Source of the DNA: Paenibacillus sp. FSL A5-0031
GTDB taxonomy: Bacteria > Bacillota > Bacilli > Paenibacillales > Paenibacillaceae
Reading direction: 5' to 3'
Assembly (NCBI RefSeq): GCF_001956295.1
Contig: NZ_MRTD01000001.1
Location: 682,001-746,000 of the forward strand
Length of the DNA stretch: 64,000 nt
A program made the translations under genes and the position numbers. Positions within the stretch are counted from its first letter, which is position 1. Each line of letters starts with the position of its first letter. The notes under the pieces were generated by a model. That model saw only the letters and a program-made list of their open reading frames with translations, searched no databases and was not told the DNA's origin. Below, piece by piece: positions 15,623 to 24,136 of the stretch.

Positions 15623-16048
15623 ATGAAAGGGAGCATTTTCGCATTTTTAGGCGGGGTCTTAATTACACTGCAAGGTGTTGCTAATTCAAGAATTAGTCAA
15701 GATATCGGCACTTGGCAAACCGCAACGATTACCCAGTTCACCGGCTTCATAGCAGCCTTGATTATTCTGTTATTCGTCAGGGATAAACAGTGGTACGGTT
15801 TTAAACAAGTAAAACCCGTATATCTAATCGGCGGTTCCTTTGCAGCTATTATCATCTTCAGCAATGTCACTGCTATTCAACAAATTGGCGTTACACTTAG
15901 CATATCTGCCTTGCTGATTGCCCAGTTAAGCCTGGCTTTTATCGTCGATAGTCAAGGATGGTTCGGCGTTGCAAAGCAGAAGATGAGGCTGCCTCAATTC
16001 ATCGGTATTGGGATGATGATAGCTGGGGTGGTCATATTGCGGTTATAA
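15623..16048 (+). CDS. YdcZ-type DMT family transporter (first of a pair)
   Basis: A 141-residue membrane protein with four or five hydrophobic segments and the YdcZ/DUF606 signature: FLGGVLITLQGVANSRIS at the N-terminus and ALLIAQLSLAFIVDSQGWFGV near the C-terminus. Proteins of this family are half-size drug/metabolite transporters that probably work as dimers. The ATG at 15623 follows TTTGGAGGAGAGAAATGAT. A second member of the same family lies at 16854 with a Crp-like regulator between them, so the two may form a heterodimeric transporter whose substrate is sensed by that regulator. Confidence 0.85.
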   Translation: MKGSIFAFLGGVLITLQGVANSRISQDIGTWQTATITQFTGFIAALIILLFVRDKQWYGFKQVKPVYLIGGSFAAIIIFSNVTAIQQIGVTLSISALLIAQLSLAFIVDSQGWFGVAKQKMRLPQFIGIGMMIAGVVILRL

Positions 16049-16102
16049 TAGTTAAAATATACCAAGCCCTTGACCGTATTCCTCTGGAGGTGATTCGTAC
16101 AG

Positions 16103-16801
16103 ATGCAAGAAATTAAAGATCGCGAGCAGCTCCACCATTTTTTACAGGCGCATCAATTGGAAGCAACATTCGGGGAACAACTATTACCCCACTTGTCACT
16201 ATTTTGCTTTGATCATGAGGAGCTTATTTGTTCCCAAGGTCAATCTTCAAAATATCTCTATTTCCTCGTCCAAGGAAAGATAAAGATCTACACAACCTCG
16301 AAAGATGGGAAAACACTTATTCTTACTTTCAAAACCTCCCTTGATGTCGTGGGGGATATTGAATATGTGCAAGACATTGACATTATCAACACGGTCGAAG
16401 CCGTGTCGACTGTATATATGATTGGGATTCATCATCAGTGGTTGAATAAATACGGCAAAGATCATTCACCGCTGCTGCAATTTTTATTGAAAATTATAGC
16501 TCGGAAATTTTTGAAAAATTCAAACGCATTAAGCTTCAATATTTTGCATCCTGTGGAGGTTCGATTGGCGAGCTATCTATTGTCCGTCTCCTATGATGAT
16601 TCGGAATATCTAATGAAAGGACAGCGAAAAACTATCAGCTTGAAGGATACGGCTAACTTGATCGGAACGAGCTATAGACATCTCAATCGGGTTGTCCAGC
16701 AATTTTGTGCAAAGGGTTTAATTGAGCGAAAAAATGGAGGCATTCTTGTGAAAAACAAGGATGGACTACGCGCACTCGCCAGCCAAAATATTTATGAGTA
16801 A
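16103..16801 (+). CDS. Crp/Fnr family transcriptional regulator (YeiL-like)
   Basis: The 232-residue protein has a cyclic-nucleotide-binding beta-roll (about 15-140), with FSKYLYFLVQGKIKIYTT-type strands and GDIEYVQ, a long dimerisation helix, and a C-terminal HTH (about 170-228: ISLKDTANLIGTSYRHLNRVVQQF). The cAMP-contacting residues are not conserved, as is usual in Firmicutes members. GGAGGTGATTCGTACAG precedes the ATG. It lies between two YdcZ-type transporters, an arrangement seen repeatedly in Bacillales, and probably regulates them through the palindrome at 15547-15560. Confidence 0.87.
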   Translation: MQEIKDREQLHHFLQAHQLEATFGEQLLPHLSLFCFDHEELICSQGQSSKYLYFLVQGKIKIYTTSKDGKTLILTFKTSLDVVGDIEYVQDIDIINTVEAVSTVYMIGIHHQWLNKYGKDHSPLLQFLLKIIARKFLKNSNALSFNILHPVEVRLASYLLSVSYDDSEYLMKGQRKTISLKDTANLIGTSYRHLNRVVQQFCAKGLIERKNGGILVKNKDGLRALASQNIYE

Positions 16802-16853
16802 AACAATATCATGAGCTATTTCAAAACAATAAGCCAATGGGAGAGTAGAAAAC

Positions 16854-17309
16854 ATGATGATTGGACTTATATTTGCAGTTCTCACTGGTTGTTTGGTCAG
16901 TTTGCAAAATATATTCAATAGCAAAGTCAATGAACGAATAAATACATGGACAACTACTGCGTTAGTATTAGGCATGGGCTTCCTTGCCTCATTTGTTATC
17001 GGATTCCTATTCGAAGGCGAACAGTTATTTGCATTACAAAATATGAAGCCATGGTACTGGTTCAGCGGTCTAATCGGCGTAGGCGTTGTTACTTGTCTGG
17101 TACAAGGCATTAGACGGCTTGGTCCGACGTATGCCATCTCTATCGTTCTAACCGCACAGCTGGGAACTGCTTTATTGTGGGACTCGCAAGGGTGGCTAGG
17201 TATCGAAAAAGTAGCGTTCACAACGAATAAAGGGTTAGGTGTCCTTGTAATCGTCTGTGGCATCATTGTATTTAAAATAAGCGGTGCTCGTAAGAAAGCT
17301 ACAGCATAA
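16854..17309 (+). CDS. YdcZ-type DMT family transporter (second of a pair)
   Basis: This 151-residue membrane protein is clearly homologous to the product at 15623: LIFAVLTGCLVSLQNIFNSKVNERI matches the N-terminal signature and LTAQLGTALLWDSQGWLGIEK the C-terminal one. It has four or five membrane segments and a basic tail (ARKKATA). Following the regulator by about 50 bp and preceded by GGGAGAGTAGAAAAC, it belongs to the same transcription unit. The pair probably assembles into one small-molecule transporter; the substrate is unknown. Confidence 0.85.
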   Translation: MMIGLIFAVLTGCLVSLQNIFNSKVNERINTWTTTALVLGMGFLASFVIGFLFEGEQLFALQNMKPWYWFSGLIGVGVVTCLVQGIRRLGPTYAISIVLTAQLGTALLWDSQGWLGIEKVAFTTNKGLGVLVIVCGIIVFKISGARKKATA

Positions 17310-17403
17310 CGATCAATACTCATTAAGATTCATTTTGATCAAATCAGGGTATTTTCTTCTATAAAGGCTCTAATACTAACTTAGCAGCAGGAGGAGGAAA
17401 AAC

Positions 17404-18537
17404 ATGATCAAAGCTAAACTTAAGTACAGTCTTGTAGCAGCAGCACTGATGATTGGCCTAACAGCAACTGCACCGTTAATGCAAGCAGCAGGCACAACCA
17501 CAGCAAAGGATCTTTTCAGCGGTACACCAGCAGGGGATACGACATACCATTTCAGTGATATTCAATTTTTGAGCGGAACAACCGGACGCGCTGCTGGCAA
17601 TGGATTTCTCATTGGAACTTCTGATGCCGGCTCAACATGGCAACCGATCTATAAGGGTACTTGGCAGTTTACACAGCTTGATTTCATTTCCAACACAACC
17701 GGATGGGCATTGGCGAAATCTTCTGCTTCCGGAACGAATGCCCTTATTCACACCAAGGATGGCGGAAAAACGTTCACCAAAATAGTAACCAGTCCGCTCG
17801 CGCTTGAACGTATTCATTTTGTGGATGCTTCAAATGGCTTCGGCTATACGAAGGCTTTTGCCTATAAAACATCAAATGGCGGGAAAACATGGACTAAAAT
17901 CTCTACGCCTCCCAATAACCGCTATGCAGAATTTACAGATGTGAAGCATGGATGGTCACTTATCGTAGTACCTGGATTTGGCTATCGACTATCAAAAACA
18001 ACAGATGGTGGTACACATTGGTCCACGAAACTAACGGTTAAATCTGAGGAGAGTATAGGCGGAAAGCTTTACACAAAGGGAAATCAAATATGGGCTCAAT
18101 TTTACGGAGGGGTTGGGATGTCCCAGCAATCTTATTCCCTTTATGCCTCTGCAGATAATGGTTCAAGCTGGAGGAAAGTAATTAGCCAGGAAACAGCAGG
18201 CGGCGGACCAGCACCGGGCGGTGCTGCAGGACTTGTTAAGGAAGGACCGGCTGCGCCTGGCGGACACCCTAGCAATTTGGAGCTTGTTGATGGAGCTGCG
18301 ATACTCGGAGGTTACTCTCCAGCCGCTGGAGTCATTGGCGTTGGTCGTTCGATTGATTCAGGAAAAACGTGGAATAATCTTACACCGATCGCTGGGGGAG
18401 AAAGCATTATTTCATTTACAAGCAAAGAGCTAGGCTGGATGGCCGATACAAGTCTAGCTAATGCTGCTGTGTACAGAACAACCGATGGCGGCAAAACATG
18501 GTCCAAAAAATTAAGCATTCCTGAAAACAATCAGTAA
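17404..18537 (+). CDS. Secreted Asp-box (BNR/YCF48-like) repeat protein
   Basis: A 377-residue protein with an N-terminal signal peptide (KLKYSLVAAALMIGLTATA then APLMQAAG, cleavage near residue 29). The mature part is a beta-propeller-like series of Asp-box repeats, seen as DAGSTWQP, DGGKTFTK, NGGKTWTK, DGGTHWST, DNGSSWRK, DSGKTWNN and DGGKTWSK, spaced some 40-60 residues apart. This places it with YCF48/sialidase-like propellers. No catalytic Arg triad or Asp/Glu pair of true sialidases is evident, so it is best described as a binding or structural extracytoplasmic protein. A Gly/Pro/Ala-rich insertion (residues about 265-285) breaks the regularity. GGAGGAGGAAAAAC precedes the ATG. Confidence 0.82.
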   Translation: MIKAKLKYSLVAAALMIGLTATAPLMQAAGTTTAKDLFSGTPAGDTTYHFSDIQFLSGTTGRAAGNGFLIGTSDAGSTWQPIYKGTWQFTQLDFISNTTGWALAKSSASGTNALIHTKDGGKTFTKIVTSPLALERIHFVDASNGFGYTKAFAYKTSNGGKTWTKISTPPNNRYAEFTDVKHGWSLIVVPGFGYRLSKTTDGGTHWSTKLTVKSEESIGGKLYTKGNQIWAQFYGGVGMSQQSYSLYASADNGSSWRKVISQETAGGGPAPGGAAGLVKEGPAAPGGHPSNLELVDGAAILGGYSPAAGVIGVGRSIDSGKTWNNLTPIAGGESIISFTSKELGWMADTSLANAAVYRTTDGGKTWSKKLSIPENNQ

Positions 18538-18573
18538 GCTGCAATCGCAGATATGCTGACAAGAACGATAAGA

Positions 18574-18605
18574 AGACTGGTTCCTATTATAGGGCCAGTC
18601 TTTTT
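18574..18605 (+). terminator. Rho-independent terminator
   Basis: AGACTGG (18574-18580) pairs with CCAGTCT (18595-18601), followed by five T residues. Confidence 0.85.
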
Positions 18606-18703
18606 GTTGCCAACAGCCATTATGTATAAAAAAAGAGGGGCTAAGCAAAATAAAGGAAGTATTGAGCTTTAATTTGCGGTAGTCACTTAAGTGGGGTGGA
18701 CGT

Positions 18704-19333
18704 ATGGATGATATAAAATGTGATTTCTCTCCAATGAAAGTTGAAGTGAAAAGCAAGCTTCTACATTTGCGTGAATCCCTTGAAGCTTTGATAAAGGATT
18801 TGGATCATGATGCTGGCAACTGCTTGTTAAATGAGTTCCATTCTATGAAAGAACAAGTTTTTGAGACGGAATCGATTGCAACAACCTTTTATTTAAAATG
18901 TTATCTTGCACCTTATACCGCTAAATATGACGAGCTGTCCCATGCAATATCCCATTTATCGAAACGGCGCCATGGGGCGCTTCTCGTCGTGCAAAGATCA
19001 GATGCAATCGATAGGTATATTACTCATGGCGTTTTGATTTCTGCCATGCTGACGCATTCGTTAATAGAATCTATTTTCACGCCTGGCGGTCCGCTCCATG
19101 ACGGCGCAGTCTTAATCCAAAATGATAAAATTATATCTGCCGGCAATGTCCTGCCGTTAACGCAAAGAGACAGCGAGCAGAAGAAGCTTGGAACTAGACA
19201 TCGTGCCGGTCTTGGTTTATCAGAATTAAGTGATGCGCTTGTTATCATCGTATCAGAAGAAACCGGACAAGCTTCCTTCAGCTTGGAAGGAAATTTATAT
19301 CCCTTTTCACCGGGCAATGATCTGCTCCATTAA
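18704..19333 (+). CDS. cdaS: Diadenylate cyclase, sporulation type (CdaS-like)
   Basis: This 209-residue protein makes c-di-AMP from two ATP. The DisA_N catalytic domain (about 80-205) has the diagnostic D-G-A motif at Asp133-Gly-Ala (GGPLHDGAVLI) and the R-H-R motif in LGTRHRAGLG (Arg165-Arg167). The N-terminal ~65 residues are a helical pair without membrane segment, as in CdaS of Bacillus, where these helices are autoinhibitory and drive hexamer formation. CdaA would have membrane helices and DisA would have DNA-binding C-terminal domains, neither of which is present. It is expected to act in the forespore. GTGGGGTGG lies upstream as a weak ribosome binding site. Confidence 0.88.
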   Translation: MDDIKCDFSPMKVEVKSKLLHLRESLEALIKDLDHDAGNCLLNEFHSMKEQVFETESIATTFYLKCYLAPYTAKYDELSHAISHLSKRRHGALLVVQRSDAIDRYITHGVLISAMLTHSLIESIFTPGGPLHDGAVLIQNDKIISAGNVLPLTQRDSEQKKLGTRHRAGLGLSELSDALVIIVSEETGQASFSLEGNLYPFSPGNDLLH

Positions 19334-19342
19334 ATGACACAA

Positions 19343-19372
19343 AGAAAAACCACCTCTTCATAAAGAGGTGGT
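19343..19372 (-). terminator. Bidirectional terminator between cdaS and the FMN reductase gene
   Basis: ACCACCTCTT (19349-19358) and AAGAGGTGGT (19363-19372) form a 10-bp stem. The T-run lies on the minus-strand side, but the hairpin is placed to serve both convergent genes. Confidence 0.8.
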
Positions 19373-19387
19373 AGTTGGTAGTGACGA

Positions 19388-19927
19388 TTAACGCAATGTT
19401 TTCAATGCGCCGCTCCAAGCGAGTACTTGATCTAACATGCCGTTCAAATTAGTAAGATGAAGATCAGCTGGTTTGAAAACAGAACCGTTCTCAAAATCAG
19501 TGAAGAGTGACAATGCAGGATGTACACGAACGTCAGCTACAGACAATTCGCCCAAAATTCCACGTAAATGCTCAGCTGCTCGAGCACCGCCTACAGAACC
19601 GTAACTTACAATACCTGCTGCTTTATCGTTCCATGCGTCACGAGCATAATCAAGCGCATTTTTCAGTGATGCTGAAATACTGTGGTTGTATTCTTGTACA
19701 ATAAATACGAATCCATCCAAGCTAGCAAGCTTCGTATTCCAAGCTGTTGCTTGCTCAGTAGCATCGCTTTCTCCCAAGAGCGGGAGCTTAAAATCCGCGA
19801 TATCAACGATTTCATAATTAGCATCTCCGCGTTGATCAGCGATTTTCTTCACCCATTCACCAACTTGCGGGCTAAGACGACCTTGACGAGTACTTCCTAA
19901 AATAATACCGATATTTAATTTTGACAC
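19388..19927 (-). CDS. NAD(P)H-dependent FMN oxidoreductase (quinone/azo reductase type)
   Basis: This 179-residue flavodoxin-like reductase has the FMN-binding motif GSTRQGRLS at residues 11-19 and the second signature VFIVQEYNHSISASLKNALDY at about 73-93. It reduces quinones, azo dyes or chromate by NAD(P)H. The ribosome binding site GGAGGAAAAAACAGTGTC lies upstream of the ATG on the minus strand. It diverges from the MarR regulator at 20308, and a sequence matching 9 of 12 bases of the palindrome found upstream of the dioxygenase gene (20769) occurs at 19965-19976, so all may be one regulon. A role in reductive detoxification of electrophiles is likely. Confidence 0.9.
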   Translation of the reverse strand: MSKLNIGIILGSTRQGRLSPQVGEWVKKIADQRGDANYEIVDIADFKLPLLGESDATEQATAWNTKLASLDGFVFIVQEYNHSISASLKNALDYARDAWNDKAAGIVSYGSVGGARAAEHLRGILGELSVADVRVHPALSLFTDFENGSVFKPADLHLTNLNGMLDQVLAWSGALKTLR

Positions 19928-20307
19928 TGTTTTTTCCTCCTCAATAGTTGTTCTACCAAATCATTTGTCTAGAAAACCTTTTGCAGACACTGCCAAATCA
20001 TGTTGTAAAGCTTTAGAACAAGAACCGTCCTTAGAATAACAAATAGTTAATGATCAGTATTTCTTAAACAAGGAAGGGTTATTCTTAACGAAAGATGGAT
20101 AATAAAAATACGCCAACTTCCTTTACGTTGAGTATCTTTAATATGAGATAATAATAGCGAATATAAATTTCTTTGTCAAGTAACTATAATTAATTAAGTG
20201 CATTAATCTTTCCATTAATTGTAGCTTTTTAAACTTAAACATTCACACTTGCCATTTTATCAATTGAGTAGTAAAGTGATTGCATAGTCATTGAGAGGGG
20301 GAACGAA
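19928..20307. promoter_or_regulatory. Divergent intergenic region with two MarR-box-like sites
   Basis: This AT-rich 380-bp gap holds no coding sequence. TTGTCTAGAAAA (19965-19976) and TTGAGTAGTAAA (20264-20275) match the perfect palindrome TTGACTAGTCAA of the dioxygenase promoter at 9 and 10 of 12 positions. One lies just upstream of the reductase gene and the other just upstream of the marR gene. Confidence 0.5.
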
Positions 20308-20751
20308 ATGCAGAATAATACGTTAGGTTCGTTAATTTGGCTTCGGCTGATGCGTTTTACGAATCAGAGCAACCAGATGTCAAATGAATTTTTAAAACAA
20401 TTTGATTTAACGACTGCTCAATTTGATGTACTCATGCAGATTCGTGTCTATCAGCCTCTAACCCAAATGGTTTTGGCCGAGAAAGTAACGGTTACGCAAG
20501 GCGGTATATCTCGCATGCTCGCACGACTTGAGAACGAAGGTTATATTGTGCGCAAACAAGACTGGAAAACCAAAACGATTAGTTTAACAGAAAAAGCCGA
20601 AGCCATATTGGATATCGCAATGCCGAGCCAGCTTGCTTTTCAAACTTCATTTTTTGAAGATGTATTAAATGAGGACGAACAAAAAACACTATACTCATTG
20701 ATGACTCGCATCCATAAACATAGCCAAAAAAAGAAATTGCCGTCAGAGTAA
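20308..20751 (+). CDS. MarR family regulator (MhqR-like)
   Basis: The 147-residue protein has the winged-helix MarR core: [26 protein letters not shown], then recognition helix [23 protein letters not shown] and wing [15 protein letters not shown]. It has one Met-rich N-terminal helix and no conserved redox cysteine, so it is likely a quinone/phenol-responsive regulator rather than an OhrR peroxide sensor. The genes around it (ring-cleaving dioxygenase, flavin oxidoreductases) match the Bacillus MhqR regulon for methylhydroquinone/catechol resistance. GAGAGGGGGAACGAA precedes the ATG; a palindrome-like site at 20264 suggests autoregulation. Confidence 0.88.
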   Translation: MQNNTLGSLIWLRLMRFTNQSNQMSNEFLKQFDLTTAQFDVLMQIRVYQPLTQMVLAEKVTVTQGGISRMLARLENEGYIVRKQDWKTKTISLTEKAEAILDIAMPSQLAFQTSFFEDVLNEDEQKTLYSLMTRIHKHSQKKKLPSE

Positions 20752-20768
20752 TTTTTTTGCAATATCAA

Positions 20769-20780
20769 TTGACTAGTCAA
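20769..20780. promoter_or_regulatory. MarR operator palindrome
   Basis: TTGACTAGTCAA is a perfect 12-bp palindrome in the gap between marR and the dioxygenase gene, 23 bp before the dioxygenase ATG. It is the best of three similar sites in this unit. Confidence 0.6.
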
Positions 20781-20802
20781 GTTAAATAGAGGAGGAACAA
20801 TT

Positions 20803-21744
20803 ATGTATACCATCCCTGGACATCATCATATTTCGATGATTACAAAAAACGCAAAAATTAATAATCAATTTTATCAAGAAGTACTAGGACTGCGCAGAGT
20901 GAAGAAGACGGTTAATCAAGACGATCCATCCATGTATCATTTATTTTACGGTGATTTAACGGGCAGTGCGGGAACGGAGCTATCCTTCTTTGAAATGACA
21001 AATGCAGGAAGAACTGTACGCGGTACTAATGCAATTACGCAAATTGGTTTGCTCGTGCCTTCTTTAGAAAGTTTGGCCTATTGGAAAAAACGTTTTGAAT
21101 TATTAAAGGTAGAGCACGGCGAAATCACAAAATATGCGGGGCGAGATGCGCTGCATTTTGAAGATACAGAAGGTTTGCGAATGGTTCTACTAAACAATAA
21201 TGGTGAGGAAGTTCCTGAGAAATGGGCAGCATGGGAGGAATCAATCGCCTTGCAAAATCATCGCATTCTTGGCATGGGAACTGTCGAAATTACCGTTCGG
21301 TCTTTAGATCGTTTAGCCGCTACATTGACGAGCATGTTAGGTTATAGCGAAGTGTCACGTACGGATAATGAAGCCGTTTATCAATCTGTTGCCGGCCGTT
21401 CCTATGGAGAAATTTTGGTCAAACAAGCAGATGGTGCAATCGAGAAGCCTGGAAGAGGAAGCATTCATCATTTAGCTATCCGTGTTAAAAATGAAGAAGA
21501 GCTGCGTTATTGGGATGAGGTCGTTAAAAAACGCGGCTTCCACTCCTCAGGCATCGTGGATCGTTATTATTTTCAAAGCTTATATTTCCGAGAATCAAAT
21601 GGCATTTTGTTTGAAATAGCGACGGATGGGCCTGGGTTTACGAAAGATTCATCCGTCGCAGAGCTAGGTAAAGCACTGGATTTACCGCCATTTTTAGAAG
21701 CTAGACGAGCGGATATTGAAGCAAAATTAGTACCGCTGAATTAA
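20803..21744 (+). CDS. Ring-cleaving (glyoxalase/bleomycin-resistance superfamily) dioxygenase, MhqO-like
   Basis: A 313-residue protein built from two vicinal-oxygen-chelate domains. The first (residues about 3-135) has GHHHISMITKNAKINNQFY with the conserved metal His and DALHFEDTEG; the second (about 152-285) has GTVEITVRSL, SIHHLAIRV and LYFRESNGILFEIATDGPGF with the metal Glu. This matches MhqO/MhqA-type extradiol dioxygenases that open hydroquinone or catechol rings using Fe(II) or another divalent metal. The gene follows the MarR gene and a perfect palindrome, and it precedes an LLM flavin monooxygenase, so the three act on aromatic compounds together. AGAGGAGGAACAATT precedes the ATG. 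Confidence 0.88.
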   Translation: MYTIPGHHHISMITKNAKINNQFYQEVLGLRRVKKTVNQDDPSMYHLFYGDLTGSAGTELSFFEMTNAGRTVRGTNAITQIGLLVPSLESLAYWKKRFELLKVEHGEITKYAGRDALHFEDTEGLRMVLLNNNGEEVPEKWAAWEESIALQNHRILGMGTVEITVRSLDRLAATLTSMLGYSEVSRTDNEAVYQSVAGRSYGEILVKQADGAIEKPGRGSIHHLAIRVKNEEELRYWDEVVKKRGFHSSGIVDRYYFQSLYFRESNGILFEIATDGPGFTKDSSVAELGKALDLPPFLEARRADIEAKLVPLN

Positions 21745-21766
21745 AACGCAAAAGGGGAGAGTACGC

Positions 21767-22825
21767 ATGGAAAAATATCGAATCGATAAAAATAAAGGAT
21801 TAGAATTCGGATTGTATTCCATCGGGGATCATTTGTCTAACCCGCATACGGGCACTATGATAAGTGCTGAACAGCGTATTCAAGAGCTCATCGATGCAAG
21901 CAAGCTGGCAGATGAGGCAGGAATAGATGTATTTGCTATAGGGGAAAGTCATCAAACATTTTTCACGACACAAGCCCATACCGTGATTTTAGGAGCAATC
22001 GCTCAGGCCACAAAAAACATTAAGATTGCCAGCTCAGCAACAGTGCTAAGTACATCTGATCCTGTTCGAGTATACGAAGATTTTGCAACGATCGATTTAA
22101 TTTCCAAGGGACGTGCGGAAATTGTGGCAGGACGGGGCTCACGTGTCGGGGCGTATAGTTTGCTTGGCTATGATGTTCGGGATTATGAAGAACTATTTGA
22201 AGAGAAACTAGAGCTTCTAATGAAATTAAACAATGAAGAAACGATAACATGGGAAGGTCAGTTTAGACCAGCTCTTAAGCAAGCATCGATTTTGCCGCAG
22301 CCCAAAAATGGACATATGCCCATTTGGAGAGCAGTAGGCGGACCTCCTGCAAGTGCTATTAAAGCAGGAAATGCCGGAATACCGATGATGCTGACGACGC
22401 TTGGTGGTCCTGCAAGCAACTTTAAAATTTCGGTAGATGCTTATCGTGAAGCTGCACTTAGCAAAGGTTTTGATCCTGCAGTTCTACCTATAGCAACCAC
22501 GAGTTTATTTTATATGGCGGAAACGACACAAGACGCTTTACGTGAGTACTATCCACATCTTAACGCTGGAATGCAAGCACTGCGTGGAGGCGGATATCCA
22601 AAACAGCAGTTTGCACAGTCGACCGATCATCGTGATGCTCTAATGGTGGGCAGTCCGCAGCAAATCATTGAAAAAATGCTTTACCAATATGAATTATATG
22701 GACATCAGCGTTTTATGGCTCAAATTGATTTTGGCGGTGTTCCGTTTGATAAAATTGCAAAAAATATAGAACTTATCGCTACTGAAATTATGCCCGCAAT
22801 TAAGAAACACACCGCTAAAAACTAA
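21767..22825 (+). CDS. LLM-class flavin-dependent oxidoreductase
   Basis: This 352-residue protein has the luciferase-like TIM-barrel pattern: FGLYSIGDHLSNPHTG at the start, LADEAGIDVFAIGESHQTFF, SSATVLSTSDPVRVYEDFATIDLISKGRAEIVAGRGSR (the FMN-phosphate region) and GSPQQIIEKMLYQYELYGHQRFMAQIDFGG at the C-terminus. LLM enzymes oxidise or reduce substrates with FMN/FMNH2 and often accompany ring-cleaving dioxygenases in electrophile-resistance operons. It starts 22 bp after the dioxygenase stop (AAGGGGAGAGTACGC before the ATG), so they are co-transcribed. A terminator follows. Confidence 0.9.
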   Translation: MEKYRIDKNKGLEFGLYSIGDHLSNPHTGTMISAEQRIQELIDASKLADEAGIDVFAIGESHQTFFTTQAHTVILGAIAQATKNIKIASSATVLSTSDPVRVYEDFATIDLISKGRAEIVAGRGSRVGAYSLLGYDVRDYEELFEEKLELLMKLNNEETITWEGQFRPALKQASILPQPKNGHMPIWRAVGGPPASAIKAGNAGIPMMLTTLGGPASNFKISVDAYREAALSKGFDPAVLPIATTSLFYMAETTQDALREYYPHLNAGMQALRGGGYPKQQFAQSTDHRDALMVGSPQQIIEKMLYQYELYGHQRFMAQIDFGGVPFDKIAKNIELIATEIMPAIKKHTAKN

Positions 22826-22863
22826 ATTGGAATCAAAATCAATTTCATCATTTAACTTATAAA

Positions 22864-22896
22864 AAGTGCCGCGACGATTTATTGCGGCACTTTTTT
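22864..22896 (+). terminator. Rho-independent terminator
   Basis: AAGTGCCGC (22864-22872) pairs with GCGGCACTT (22884-22892), followed by TTTT. Confidence 0.9.
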
Positions 22897-22925
22897 ATGT
22901 TCCAGATCATCCTAATAACCCCGCT

Positions 22926-23055
22926 AAATAGCTAGTCATAACGAGCTTTCGTAGCTATTTATGTATGGATTGGAACAATTTTCTATTTATATATAGAATT
23001 ATTCTATTATTCAAACTTTTCAAAATTCTGTATGCTAGGGTTAATCAAAGTTAAC
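22926..23055. promoter_or_regulatory. Upstream region of the ABC/AmCP operon with two inverted repeats
   Basis: AAATAGCTA (22926-22934) pairs with TAGCTATTT (22952-22960) across a 17-nt loop without a T-run. Further down, GTTAATCAAAGTTAAC (23040-23055) is an inverted repeat with arms GTTAA/TTAAC and a 6-bp centre, a plausible regulator site just upstream of the first transporter gene. I cannot assign the regulator. Confidence 0.4.
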
Positions 23056-23113
23056 AAAACACATAGGAATTATATGGATTACTTGTAAAGTACGTATACC
23101 AAATGATAAAAAG

Positions 23114-24136
23114 TTGGTGAATGCAATAGGACAGCTATTAGAAGTTGATCGATTACAGGTGGCATTTCGGATGGATCAAGGAGAAGTGATCGCTGTAGAT
23201 GATGTGAGCTTCACACTTGAACATGGGGAAACCATCGCTATTGTTGGTGAATCCGGTTGCGGAAAGAGTGTAACATCCCTTTCCATCATGGGATTGCTCG
23301 GAGCTAATGGTTCAGTTAATCAAGGAGAAATCAAGTTCAACGGCTCATCTCTAATCAACTGCTCACAAGCTCAGCTTCGTAAGCTTCGAGGCAGCGAAAT
23401 CGCGATGATTTTTCAAGAACCGATGACCTCTCTAAATCCAGTATTCTCAATCGGAGAGCAGATTGAAGAAACGATTCGTCAGCATTTGAACCTGTCTCGA
23501 AAGGAAGCGAAGCGCTTAGCCGTAGATTTGTTAAGGAAAGTAGGGATTCCTAGAGCTGAAACGATTATAAAGGAATACCCTCACGCACTTTCAGGAGGCA
23601 TGAGACAACGGGTAATGATTGCAATGGCGCTGGCATGCCAGCCCAAGCTGCTCATTGCCGATGAGCCAACGACTGCACTCGATGTTACGATTCAAGCACA
23701 AATCCTTGCACTGATGAAGCAGCTGCAAGCAGAAAGCGGTGCTGCTATCCTGCTAGTTACACATGATTTAGGAGTTGTAGCTGAAATGGCTGATACGGTG
23801 GTCGTCATGTATGCGGGGCAAGTCGTAGAATCAGCTGACGTTTTTACTCTCTTTCGAGCACCAAAGCATCCATATACACAAGGCTTAATGAAATCAACCC
23901 TCCGACTCGATCAAGTCAACAGGGAGCGGCTGCAGACAATTCCAGGTTCAGTTCCTTCTTTCCAGAAAATGCCTGCAGGATGCCGCTTTCACCCACGCTG
24001 TCCGCATACAATCGCACGATGCCAGCAAGAGCAGCCTGATCTTACGACGAATGGACAGGGACATCATGTCCGCTGCTGGCTGATGGATCCTCCAAACGTT
24101 TCAAATGATGAACATGCACAGGCGGTTAGCTTATGA
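23114..24136 (+). CDS. Oligopeptide-type ABC transporter ATP-binding protein (OppD/DppD)
   Basis: A 340-residue ATPase with Walker [11 protein letters not shown] near residue 48, Q-loop [15 protein letters not shown] signature [15 protein letters not shown], Walker [13 protein letters not shown] and the OppD-type C-terminal extension with cysteines ([19 protein letters not shown]), which in related dipeptide importers can hold an iron-sulfur cluster. It energises import through the two permeases at 25134 and 26101. The start is not clear: TTG 23114 and GTG 23117 overlap the only purine-rich region (AAGTTGGTGA), and an ATA at 23126 sits at the usual spacing. It is the first of five transporter genes that lead into the AmCP cluster. 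Confidence 0.9.
   Translation: MVNAIGQLLEVDRLQVAFRMDQGEVIAVDDVSFTLEHGETIAIVGESGCGKSVTSLSIMGLLGANGSVNQGEIKFNGSSLINCSQAQLRKLRGSEIAMIFQEPMTSLNPVFSIGEQIEETIRQHLNLSRKEAKRLAVDLLRKVGIPRAETIIKEYPHALSGGMRQRVMIAMALACQPKLLIADEPTTALDVTIQAQILALMKQLQAESGAAILLVTHDLGVVAEMADTVVVMYAGQVVESADVFTLFRAPKHPYTQGLMKSTLRLDQVNRERLQTIPGSVPSFQKMPAGCRFHPRCPHTIARCQQEQPDLTTNGQGHHVRCWLMDPPNVSNDEHAQAVSL

Noticed and set aside
16766-17323. Long open frame on the minus strand (185 codons)
   Set aside because: It lies opposite the YdcZ gene and the end of the Crp gene, has no family features and no ribosome binding site.
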